Shown here: positions 1-6,196 of the stretch, one piece after another | How positions within the stretch are numbered: position 1 is the stretch's first letter | How the letters are laid out: the number at the start of each line of letters is the position of its first letter | Origin: CAYZTD01 sp964473335 | GTDB taxonomy: Archaea > Thermoplasmatota > E2 > DHVEG-1 | Assembly: GCA_964473335.1 (NCBI GenBank) | Contig: CAYYOO010000047.1 | Coordinates: 1 to 12,006, forward strand | Direction of reading: 5' to 3' | Length of the DNA: 12,006 nt | Program-made: the position numbers and the translations under genes | Notes under the pieces: model-generated | The model's input: the letters and a program-made list of their open reading frames with translations, nothing else | Told to the model about the DNA's origin: nothing | The model's database searches: none

Positions 1-1
1 G

Positions 2-28
2 AACTATACCCCAATAATAGTAGGGAAT
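2..28 (+). mobile_element. Probable C-terminal tail of an intein in ppsA
   Basis: The frame reads NYTPIIVGN immediately before CHAAIISREL. PEP synthases normally have a Gly-rich segment ending GGxT directly before CHAAI, and none of it is here. The replacement ends in Asn followed by Cys, as intein C-termini do (terminal Asn, +1 Cys/Ser/Thr), and has the hydrophobic stretch expected of intein block G. The penultimate residue is Gly instead of the usual His. From memory, natural inteins lacking that His, including one in Methanocaldococcus PEP synthase, are known to splice. The rest of the intein lies upstream, so a frameshift or a divergent active-site segment cannot be excluded from nine residues. 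Confidence 0.6.
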
Positions 29-1213
29 TGTCACGCTGCAATTATTTCTAGAGAACTAGGAATACCCTGCGTGATTGGTACAGGTACAGGTACAGATGTT
101 TTAAAATCAGGTGATAAAGTAACAGTAGACTGCTCTGAAGGTGTCGGTAGAATCTATGAAGGAATACTTGATTTTAAAGTAGACAAAATGAAAATAGACA
201 ATATCCCAGAAACTAAAACGAAAGTCATGATGAATGCAGCAATACCTGAAAAAGCATTTATACAGGGACAAATACCAAATGATGGTGTGGGTCTAGCACG
301 TGAAGAGTTCATAATCAATTCACATATTGGAATTCATCCACTTGCTTTAATGGAATATGAAAAACTAAAAAAGATTTCAAATGAAAACCCAAAAATTGCT
401 AAAATAATAAGTGAAATAGATAAGAGAAGTGCTAGTTATGATGATAAAGTAGAGTTCTTTGTTGATAAACTTGCTCAAGGTATATCTAAGATTGCAGCTG
501 GGTTTTACCCAAACGATGTAATCGTTCGTATGAGTGATTTTAAGACAAACGAATATGCAAATCTTATTGGCGGATATTTATATGAACCTGAAGAACACAA
601 CCCAATGATAGGATGGCGTGGAGCTAGTAGATATTATGATAAAAAATACAAACCAGCATACGGCCTGGAGTGTAGAGCTATAAAAAAAGTTAGAGATGAA
701 ATGGGACTTGATAACGTTAAACCAATGATACCATTTTGTAGAACCCCTGAAGAAGGAAGAAAAGTAATTGAGACAATGAAAGAATTTGGCCTCAAACAAG
801 GTGAAAATAATCTAGAAATATATGTTATGTGTGAAATCCCAAGTAACGTTATAGTTGCTGATCAATTCGCTGAAATATTTGATGGTTTTTCAATCGGTAG
901 TAACGACTTAACACAGTTAACACTAGGTCTAGATCGTGATTCAGATCTAGTCGCTCATATCTTTGATGAAAGAAACGATGCAGTAAAACGTCTAGTGAAA
1001 CAAGTCATAGAAACAGCACATGCACACATTCCAAGAAGAAAGGTTGGAATATGCGGCCAAGCTCCTAGTGATTTTCCAGAGTTTGCTGAATTTTTGGTTG
1101 AATGCGGAATTGATAGTATTTCACTTAATCCAGATACTGTTCTTAAAACTAAGATGAATATCGCTGAAACAGAAAAAAGATTGAAAGAAACTAAAAGAGA
1201 AGTTATAAAATAA
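2..1213 (+). CDS. ppsA: Phosphoenolpyruvate synthase, C-terminal part (5' truncated)
   Basis: PEP synthase (pyruvate, water dikinase) converts pyruvate, ATP and water to PEP, AMP and phosphate for gluconeogenesis in the cytoplasm. The frame is open at the window edge. It shows the end of the swivelling phosphohistidine domain (CHAAIISRELGIP, with the phosphorylated His at 32-34), then the PEP-binding TIM barrel: GVGLAREEFIIN near 283-320, GWRGASR near 613-633, SIGSNDLTQ near 893-919, and the catalytic Cys of GICGQAPSDFPEF at 1052-1054. The 394 residues from Cys29 to the TAA match the C-terminal portion of a typical enzyme of roughly 750-800 residues. The residues before the Cys do not look like PEP synthase (see the intein entry). 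The ATP-grasp domain lies outside the window. Identification is by family motifs and is secure. Confidence 0.96.
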   Translation, partial: NYTPIIVGNCHAAIISRELGIPCVIGTGTGTDVLKSGDKVTVDCSEGVGRIYEGILDFKVDKMKIDNIPETKTKVMMNAAIPEKAFIQGQIPNDGVGLAREEFIINSHIGIHPLALMEYEKLKKISNENPKIAKIISEIDKRSASYDDKVEFFVDKLAQGISKIAAGFYPNDVIVRMSDFKTNEYANLIGGYLYEPEEHNPMIGWRGASRYYDKKYKPAYGLECRAIKKVRDEMGLDNVKPMIPFCRTPEEGRKVIETMKEFGLKQGENNLEIYVMCEIPSNVIVADQFAEIFDGFSIGSNDLTQLTLGLDRDSDLVAHIFDERNDAVKRLVKQVIETAHAHIPRRKVGICGQAPSDFPEFAEFLVECGIDSISLNPDTVLKTKMNIAETEKRLKETKREVIK

Positions 1214-1217
1214 TATC

Positions 1218-1225
1218 TTTTTTTT
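1218..1225 (+). terminator. T-run terminator after ppsA
   Basis: An uninterrupted run of eight T lies 4 bases after the ppsA stop codon, and a second T-rich stretch follows near 1248-1262. No stem precedes it. Archaeal RNA polymerase terminates at such U-tracts without a hairpin, so this is a plausible terminator separating ppsA from the next promoter. Confidence 0.5.
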
Positions 1226-1233
1226 GCTAAAAA

Positions 1234-1243
1234 AATTTATTAA
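1234..1243 (+). promoter_or_regulatory. TATA box for the HisA-related gene
   Basis: AATTTATTAA is centred about 27 bases before the ATG at 1267, with no Shine-Dalgarno sequence between. That is the spacing at which an archaeal promoter starts transcription at or next to the start codon, so a leaderless transcript is likely. Confidence 0.45.
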
Positions 1244-1266
1244 CTCCTCTTTTTTCTTATTTTGTA

Positions 1267-1662
1267 ATGGAACTACTGCCACTTATTAAAATAAAAAATA
1301 GAAAAATCAAAGATACTAGTATTGAAGAGATAATCCTTGACAAAGATAAAATATTCAAAGACAAAACAATCTATATCCTTGATTTTGATGCAATTGATAA
1401 AAACAAGCCAAACCTTTGCACATATCAACAACTATCTAAAACATTTGATCTATGTATTGATAGTGCTCCAAAAAACCTTGGTGATGTTGTAGATACTTTT
1501 ATGTCAGGTGGAAAANNNNNNNNNNNNNNNNNNNNNNNNNNNNNNNNNNNNNNNNNNNNNNNNNNNNNNNNNNNNNNNNNNNNNNNNNNNNNNNNNNNNN
1601 NNNNNNNNNNNNNNNTAAAAGGACTTATTGTAGATTTTGATAAAATCAAGGAGTATATTTAG
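1267..1662 (+). CDS. HisA-related TIM-barrel protein (COG1411-like), interrupted by an assembly gap
   Basis: The 83 residues before the gap read like the archaeal paralogue of ProFAR isomerase (HisA): start MELLPLIKIKNRKI, then a strand ending IYILDFDAIDKNKPN and another with DLCIDSAPKNLGDVVDTFMSGG, resembling the first three beta/alpha units of a HisA barrel. After the gap only KGLIVDFDKIKEYI and a TAG remain, plausibly the C-terminus. A full barrel needs about 220 residues, so the 100 N are probably a placeholder hiding more sequence, and the two halves may not truly be 34 codons apart. Reported relatives are of uncertain function and distinct from the histidine-pathway enzyme; no histidine genes are seen nearby. 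It ends directly against the next ATG, so the two are likely cotranscribed. Confidence 0.65.
   Translation: MELLPLIKIKNRKIKDTSIEEIILDKDKIFKDKTIYILDFDAIDKNKPNLCTYQQLSKTFDLCIDSAPKNLGDVVDTFMSGGKXXXXXXXXXXXXXXXXXXXXXXXXXXXXXXXXXXKGLIVDFDKIKEYI
1516..1615. other. Assembly gap (100 N)
   Basis: Exactly 100 N, the usual placeholder for a scaffold gap of unknown length. It falls inside the HisA-related gene, whose visible residues fall well short of a complete barrel. Confidence 0.98.
1648..1653 (+). promoter_or_regulatory. Shine-Dalgarno site for the DUF2240-like gene
   Basis: AAGGAG lies 9 bases before the ATG at 1663, inside the last codons of the upstream gene. Together with the TAG-ATG abutment it fixes the start and suggests translational coupling. 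Confidence 0.7.
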
Positions 1663-2139
1663 ATGAGTTCGCAGGCAGAAACAATAATTGCTTTTTTATT
1701 CAAAAGAAGTGGTAAGACAGAACTGTCTTTTTCTGATATATATCTAACTCTATCTATGGATTTGAAATGGTTTAGCCCCGATTCAGCTAAAGATTTTGTA
1801 AATAAAGCAATTAATGAAAAATTACTTACTAAAAAAGACAATCAGATACGTCCCTCTTTTAATATTTCTAAAATAGATATACCTCTCGGCTTTAGTCCAT
1901 CTAAAAAGATATTTGAAGAAAAAGGAAGAATAGAAAAAGAAGATACAAGCACCCTTAACCAAATAATAAGTAAGATTGTTAAAGAGTCAGATGAAGATAA
2001 AAAAATAATTTTTGATAAGATAAAAAAAATAGAAAAGGAAAAAAATCTTACAACAACTGTTTCTGCATTAATCGTAGGAAAAGAGTTTAATGTAGATTTT
2101 GATGAAATTATAAAAAAAGTAGAAAAGGAAATAGTTTAG
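1663..2139 (+). CDS. DUF2240-like conserved archaeal protein
   Basis: The 158-residue protein resembles the archaeal DUF2240 family: an N-terminal segment of about 70 residues with AFLFKRSGKTELSFSDI and LSMDLKWFSPDSAKDFVNKAI, which looks winged-helix-like, then RPSFNISKIDIPLGFSPS, and a lysine/glutamate-rich helical C-terminal half (about residues 85-158) probably forming coiled coil. No catalytic motif is visible and the family has no established function that I know of. Charged composition and lack of signal or membrane segments point to a cytoplasmic protein. The start follows directly on the TAG of the HisA-related gene, with a good ribosome-binding site. The stop overlaps the stop of the convergent gene by a few bases. 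Confidence 0.75.
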   Translation: MSSQAETIIAFLFKRSGKTELSFSDIYLTLSMDLKWFSPDSAKDFVNKAINEKLLTKKDNQIRPSFNISKIDIPLGFSPSKKIFEEKGRIEKEDTSTLNQIISKIVKESDEDKKIIFDKIKKIEKEKNLTTTVSALIVGKEFNVDFDEIIKKVEKEIV

Positions 2140-2777
2140 ATTTGAGGGTTTAGCATAAAATTTATCCCCATTGCATTTTTTGCTGTACCCATAAAAAAAG
2201 TGTAGCTTTTTTCGGGTATTGTTCTTGAAATGTGTATGTAGATACCTGTGAATTTACTCATAAAACCAAATTGGTTGCCAACAAGATTTTTTACATTAAA
2301 TCGAAAGGGCTTTAAGATAATTGTACGTGGGTTTATCGATCCTTCTGAGTATCTCCAAAATGAAAAAGATTTTCTCATCTTGAATTCATTAGTTTTCAAG
2401 GGGTTAATCTCATAGCATGTTCCGCTGCTTAAAATAAAAGCTCTGTTTTTACAGATCTTGTTTCTATTAAACAATTTTAAAGCATTTGAAAAAAGAGGGT
2501 TTTTTCTAAGTTGAAACCGTTGTAATAATTCTAAGATTCCATCTATGTTTTCAAGGTTTTCCACTTTTTCAAATAGATTTGTTATCAGATTCTGAAAATC
2601 TGTTAGTTCTTTTTCACTTGTGTAAAAATTTTCAGTTAAAATATTACCTTCTTCACTGATAGTTGATAGGGCTATTCTTATTGTTTTCTTTTCCTGTGTT
2701 TCTCCTGCGTTAACAATGCCAAGTGGTATTGACACCATTATAAATATTGCAAATATTGCAACAATTTTTCTTTTCAT
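2136..2777 (-). CDS. Secreted protein of unknown function
   Basis: I do not recognise this family. The protein has 213 residues from the ATG at 2777. A longer reading would start at a GTG at 2786, but that GTG is embedded in the AGAGGTGA ribosome-binding site, so 2777 is preferred. Residues 1-24 form a Sec-type signal peptide: basic MKRK, hydrophobic IVAIFAIFIMVSIPLGIV, cleavage near NAGE. The mature part begins with a strand-like stretch (KKTIRIALSTI), then a helical region (about 45-95) and a basic C-terminal half with FSFWRYSEGSINPRTIILKPFRFNV. Two cysteines (KICKN and SGTCYE) could pair outside the cell. There is no membrane anchor after the signal. The last codons overlap the convergent DUF2240-like gene by 4 bases. 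Confidence 0.65.
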   Translation of the reverse strand: MKRKIVAIFAIFIMVSIPLGIVNAGETQEKKTIRIALSTISEEGNILTENFYTSEKELTDFQNLITNLFEKVENLENIDGILELLQRFQLRKNPLFSNALKLFNRNKICKNRAFILSSGTCYEINPLKTNEFKMRKSFSFWRYSEGSINPRTIILKPFRFNVKNLVGNQFGFMSKFTGIYIHISRTIPEKSYTFFMGTAKNAMGINFMLNPQI

Positions 2778-2783
2778 CTTTTT

Positions 2784-2790
2784 CACCTCT
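2784..2790 (-). promoter_or_regulatory. Shine-Dalgarno site deciding the start at 2777
   Basis: On the minus strand AGAGGTG precedes the ATG at 2777 by about 6 bases. It contains the GTG that would give a product three codons longer. A site that is itself the anti-SD pairing region is unlikely to serve as start. An AATTATATT TATA-like box lies upstream at 2811-2819. Confidence 0.6.
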
Positions 2791-2901
2791 TTTTAATACT
2801 TCTTCATCCAAATATAATTGGCGATAACATAACTTTGAAAAGTAAAAATCTTTGACATTTTTAACTTCAAAATCTCTAAATTGACGTAATAAAAACAAAT
2901 T

Positions 2902-2925
2902 GAAACTATTTGTTTCATTTATAAG
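2902..2925 (+). promoter_or_regulatory. Promoter with TATA box and upstream inverted repeat
   Basis: TTTATAAG at 2918-2925 is a good archaeal TATA box, predicting initiation near 2945-2950, just before the ATG at 2960. Directly upstream is an inverted repeat, GAAAC-TATTT-GTTTC (2902-2916), with flanking AAATT/ATTT partly continuing the symmetry. It sits where a BRE or a regulator site would be. Confidence 0.45.
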
Positions 2926-2959
2926 TATTTTTTTCGTTATTTAGGTCATAAAGTTTTAT

Positions 2960-3396
2960 ATGCGCCAAATATATCCATACCGCATGGTAACAATAAGTCA
3001 TGTGGTAAATAAGCTGGTGAACGAAAAGATCTATCTTTACGAAGCACTTGATAAAAAAATAGCATCCTATGGATCTGTAGCAAAAAGACTAAAACCAGAA
3101 ATAGAAAAAGAACTAGGTAAAGAAGTGAAAACCTCAGCAGTAATAACCGCTCTCAGAAGATATGCAAATAAAATAAACAAAAGAACAAACAATATAAGCT
3201 TTAAATCAAAATATGCTGAAGTAACATTAAAAACAAATATTATAGATATAAATATCCTAAAGACCCATGACCTATTTGACAAACTCAAAAGGTTCTATGA
3301 TATAATAAACTACGAAAGAGGGGACATACTGCATGTAATCTATGGAAAAACACATGTAGCAATTGTTACAAACGAAAGAAACAAAGAAAAAATATT
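2960..3396 (+). CDS. Conserved archaeal HTH/ACT-like protein, 3' end lost in gap
   Basis: About 145 residues are visible before the gap. Residues 9-75 (MVTISHVVNKLVNEK, then SYGSVAKRLKPEIEKELGKEVKTSAVITALRRYANKI) match an archaeal family of small proteins with an N-terminal helical, HTH-like segment. The segment after it (AEVTLKTNIIDINIL, FDKLKRFYDII, ILHVIYGKTHVAIVTNE) alternates strands and helices as in ACT-like ligand-binding domains. I infer a regulator or sensor; no ligand can be named. The family usually begins near MVTISH, so the ATG at 2984 is an alternative. The start at 2960 fits the promoter spacing better. The residues read in this frame after the gap are antisense to the next gene and do not belong to it. 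Confidence 0.6.
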
Positions 3397-3496
3397 NNNN
3401 NNNNNNNNNNNNNNNNNNNNNNNNNNNNNNNNNNNNNNNNNNNNNNNNNNNNNNNNNNNNNNNNNNNNNNNNNNNNNNNNNNNNNNNNNNNNNNNN
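3397..3496. other. Assembly gap (100 N)
   Basis: Exactly 100 N, a placeholder gap. It removes the 3' ends of two convergent genes, so the real distance is unknown. Confidence 0.98.
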
Positions 3497-3972
3497 TCTT
3501 CTTTATATTCTTCCTGTTCATCCTCGACATAAACCATAAATGTAAATTTTAAATTACCATACACTGCAGCCAGATTAAAGGAAGAATAATAAGCAAAATG
3601 CCTAAAAAAACAATCATAAGAATATAAAAATTCAATATTATAAAAACCATCACTTGAACAGGTATATTCATCAAGATCCGTGCCATGATAAAAATATGTT
3701 TTAGCTTTTCCTTTACCTATGAACTTTGAATTTGCTGTGCAACAAGATGTTCCTTCATAACCATCTGTTGAAACTGATGCCCAAGCTTCCCCCCAATATT
3801 CTTTCCATTTGTCTTTCCAGCTACTATGATTGCTCCAGGGCGGTAAAAGAGATGATTCTTTAAAAAACGTGTTATTATCTACCTTTTTTATCTCAATGGC
3901 CGTTGGTGAAAAACTAATAGTAAGAAGTAATACAAACACACAAATTGTAAAACAAAGCACTTTCCCTTTCAT
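3497..3972 (-). CDS. Secreted protein of unknown function, C-terminus lost in gap
   Basis: Read from the ATG at 3972 (a GTG three codons earlier at 3981 is less likely), about 158 residues are visible. Residues 1-27 are a signal peptide (MKGK, hydrophobic VLCFTICVFVLLLTISF, cleavage near the SPTAIE region). The mature part has a Trp-rich stretch (PPWSNHSSWKDKWKEYWGEAW), then a CC pair and single Cys residues (DEYTCSSDG, SYDCFF) amid alternating strand-like segments such as KAKTYFYHG, YNIEFLYSY and LKFTFMVYVEDE, suggesting an extracellular beta-sandwich with disulfides. I recognise no family. The frame continues into the gap and its stop is not visible. A TATA-like stretch lies at about 4010-4020 upstream. 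Confidence 0.6.
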
Positions 3973-4042
3973 CAATAACACTTCTATTAGGACATATTAT
4001 AGATTAAATATTATATATATAATCCTTTTGAAAAAATGGATA

Positions 4043-5383
4043 TCAAATAAAATAGAGAAGAATTGGGACTAATAAAACACCCATACAATGACTACGGCGT
4101 ACACCCCACAAAACAGGTAAAAGACCAATCAAAGTTGCAACAAATAGGACAATTAATCCAACTAAACTAGTAAACAAAAAAACCATGATAACAACAAAAA
4201 GAATTGTGATTTTAACTAACATAGAATAATTGACATTAGCAAATTTCTTTGCAAAAATTTTACCAAAAAACAAGGTAAAAAGATAAGAAGCGCTACCTGC
4301 AAAAACCAAAGCTATCAAAAAATACACTAGATACAAAGGAACAAAACCACTAGACCACTCTGAAACTGAAATAAGATCCATAACAGCAAGCGCTGCACCG
4401 CTACGAGCACGCATTATAACAAACATCATAATGACAACAAAAAAAGCACATGCAGTATTTACCGCACTAAGTGTTACAATGGTTTGTTTTTTAGAAGATT
4501 CTCCTCTTGCATTAAGTGCAATAACAGTTCCAGTAGCACTAGTAATACCAGGAATGATTGATACTAAAATACCGCCGATACTCCCTGTTAAAACAGACAA
4601 AACTGACGTTTTTTTATCTTTGCCTTCAATTCTAACAGCTTCAATTATTTGAGGAGGAATGAAAGGCTTTTCCATCAGTGAATTAATCAAAGTAGATGTA
4701 CCAAAAAGACCAGCTAAGGCTGGAAACAATACTGGAGAGCTATTTCCAACAAAGGACTCAACAGGCACTTCAAAAATAATCAATCCAAAAAGACCTGATA
4801 AAATAAAAATAAACAAAGCAAAAAACATACCAATCACAGAAGAATAAACACCGTTTTTACCATTAATTTCAATTTTTCCTTTCTCAGTACAAATCATGAG
4901 AATAGAAATAGCAAGCAAAACAAAAAACATAATACTTTTTAGTATTTCATAGAAATAAAAAGGTTCACCAATAAAAAATCTAACTGGTATAAGAATTAGA
5001 AAACAAAAAACAATTGCACCAAAGCTACCCGTTGCTGATAACGCCACTGCCTCATATCCTTTTCCTTCAACAAACAAAGAATGCGCAGGTAAAACAGACA
5101 GAGCAGTATCTGGGTCTGGCGCACCCAAAAAAGTCGAAGGTATACAATCAAGAAAAGTATGAGAAATACTGCAACTTATGATATAAATACCTACTAAAAG
5201 AAGAACAAAACTTGAAGAAAAACCATAAGCTGTTAAAAAAGAAAAAGAAGAAATAAAAACTGTTGAAACAGATAAAAGAATCAAAGCAACATTATTTACA
5301 TGAAAACCAGGTATAAGCCCGGTACAAATGCCTGTTAAAACACCTAAAAAACAAAAGAAAAGTACCAATAACAAATCAAGCAA
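4043..5383 (-). CDS. TctA-like permease (archaeal COG1784 type)
   Basis: A 446-residue integral membrane protein resembling the large permease subunit of tripartite tricarboxylate transporters. Two related Gly/Pro motifs mark its internal duplication: GICTGLIPGFH (residues 18-28) and GGILVSIIPGIT (270-281). After the first comes the typical polar segment FLGAPDPDTALSVLPAH (85-101). Roughly ten to twelve hydrophobic segments span the chain. The archaeal members are usually found without TctB or the TctC binding protein, and neither is seen here, so the substrate is unknown. The start is TTG at 5383. No ATG or GTG lies between it and the preceding in-frame TAG, and GGAGG sits 11 bases upstream inside the end of the OB-fold gene. 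The stop is TGA. It is probably cotranscribed with the OB-fold gene. Confidence 0.8.
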   Translation of the reverse strand: MLDLLLVLFFCFLGVLTGICTGLIPGFHVNNVALILLSVSTVFISSFSFLTAYGFSSSFVLLLVGIYIISCSISHTFLDCIPSTFLGAPDPDTALSVLPAHSLFVEGKGYEAVALSATGSFGAIVFCFLILIPVRFFIGEPFYFYEILKSIMFFVLLAISILMICTEKGKIEINGKNGVYSSVIGMFFALFIFILSGLFGLIIFEVPVESFVGNSSPVLFPALAGLFGTSTLINSLMEKPFIPPQIIEAVRIEGKDKKTSVLSVLTGSIGGILVSIIPGITSATGTVIALNARGESSKKQTIVTLSAVNTACAFFVVIMMFVIMRARSGAALAVMDLISVSEWSSGFVPLYLVYFLIALVFAGSASYLFTLFFGKIFAKKFANVNYSMLVKITILFVVIMVFLFTSLVGLIVLFVATLIGLLPVLWGVRRSHCMGVLLVPILLYFI

Positions 5384-5386
5384 AAC

Positions 5387-6040
5387 CTAGTCCGCCTCCA
5401 AAAAAACACCATGCTTTTTATCAAAAAGACGGAGCATATACCTAAAGTTCTCTTTATCATAAGAAAATACTCCTTTAACAATTACTTTTCTTCCGGCCTC
5501 TAAATATATAGGTTTTCCCCCTTCAAAAGAAACAATAAGAGAGGTGCTTTTATTTAGATCCCTCAAGTTAAAATACGAATTATATATAGAGTCGACATAT
5601 CCTTCAACCTTTACATTTAACCCAACAAAGCTAAAAGGATCAAGTGATAACTGCCAAACGGGCTGGGTTTTATTATGCCATTTTCTAATTATACTGATAA
5701 ACTCTTTTTGTTCAACAATAAGTTCAAACGAATCTTTGTATTTTTGTACTTTTCCTTGTGCTTTAATAAAATCTCCGAAAGTTACATTTGTTTTTTCTTC
5801 TGAAAAGATCATTACTGAACTGTTATTGTTCTGAATTGTAAGAATTTGATTTCCATATTTAGTTTCAATAATATCCTTAACAACGCCCTTAGTGATAATC
5901 TCTTTACCTTCATATTCAGAGAGCTTTGATAAATCAACAACAGCAGGTTTACAAAAAATAGTAATAGAATAAAGAAAGGCTATTCCAAGTATTGAAAATA
6001 GTATTGAATAATGTTTTAAACCAATATTTGATTTTTTCAT
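5387..6040 (-). CDS. Membrane-anchored double OB-fold protein
   Basis: 217 residues from the ATG at 6040; a TTG start at 6058 is possible but less supported. Residues about 11-32 form one hydrophobic helix after a basic N-terminus, which by the positive-inside rule places the rest outside the cell. Two OB-fold-like modules follow: about 45-125 (EGKEIITKGVVKDI, GNQILTIQNNNSSVMIF, GDFIKAQGKVQKYKDSFELIV) and about 140-217 (LNVKVEGYVDSIY, SYFNLRDLN, GRKVIVKGVFSY). This is the strand-G-x-V pattern of the nucleic-acid-binding OB superfamily, but an outside location argues against DNA or RNA as natural ligand. It ends EAD and a TAG only one codon before the permease start, so the two probably work together. 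No family name is offered. Confidence 0.65.
   Translation of the reverse strand: MKKSNIGLKHYSILFSILGIAFLYSITIFCKPAVVDLSKLSEYEGKEIITKGVVKDIIETKYGNQILTIQNNNSSVMIFSEEKTNVTFGDFIKAQGKVQKYKDSFELIVEQKEFISIIRKWHNKTQPVWQLSLDPFSFVGLNVKVEGYVDSIYNSYFNLRDLNKSTSLIVSFEGGKPIYLEAGRKVIVKGVFSYDKENFRYMLRLFDKKHGVFLEAD
5395..5399 (-). promoter_or_regulatory. Shine-Dalgarno site for the TTG start of the permease
   Basis: GGAGG on the minus strand, within the last codons of the OB-fold gene, is 11 bases before the TTG at 5383. The spacing is close to that seen for the PRC-barrel gene in this window and supports the non-ATG start with translational coupling. Confidence 0.55.
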
Positions 6041-6063
6041 AATAATACTTATCCCCAATTTTT

Positions 6064-6072
6064 TTATATAAA
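6064..6072 (-). promoter_or_regulatory. TATA box for the OB-fold/permease unit
   Basis: On the minus strand TTTATATAA is centred about 28 bases before the ATG at 6040, and no convincing ribosome-binding site lies between. This predicts a transcript starting at or near the ATG and supports 6040 over the upstream TTG at 6058. Confidence 0.5.
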
Positions 6073-6187
6073 AATAGCGTTACAAATATGCTGTTTTTCA
6101 ATGAAATTTGTTAAAACAAAGAATTTCGGAAAAATTATAATAATCACTTCTTTATTATCAGCTTAAATACACCTAAAACTTTCTGGT

Positions 6188-6193
6188 GGAGGT
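6188..6193 (+). promoter_or_regulatory. Shine-Dalgarno site for cdc48
   Basis: GGAGGT ends only 3 bases before the ATG at 6197, an unusually short spacing. The N-terminus it selects agrees with the family's start, so the ATG is not in doubt. TATA-like stretches lie at 6134-6144 (ATTATAATAAT) and 6162-6170 (CTTAAATAC). Confidence 0.6.
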
Positions 6194-6196
6194 CAA

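Noticed and set aside
77..94. Three tandem copies of GGTACA
   Set aside because: They encode Gly-Thr repeats in the conserved GTG loop of PEP synthase, so protein conservation explains them; too short to be a repeat element.
3497..3532. Continuation of the plus-strand HTH/ACT-like protein after the gap (Ser/Thr-rich end)
   Set aside because: This is the antisense of the secreted protein's coding region, and the link across 100 placeholder N is not real evidence.
5387..5389. TAG as a pyrrolysine codon
   Set aside because: Two other genes here (HisA-related and DUF2240-like) end in TAG at their natural termini, and the permease has its own ribosome-binding site. Kept only as a low-level possibility in the findings.
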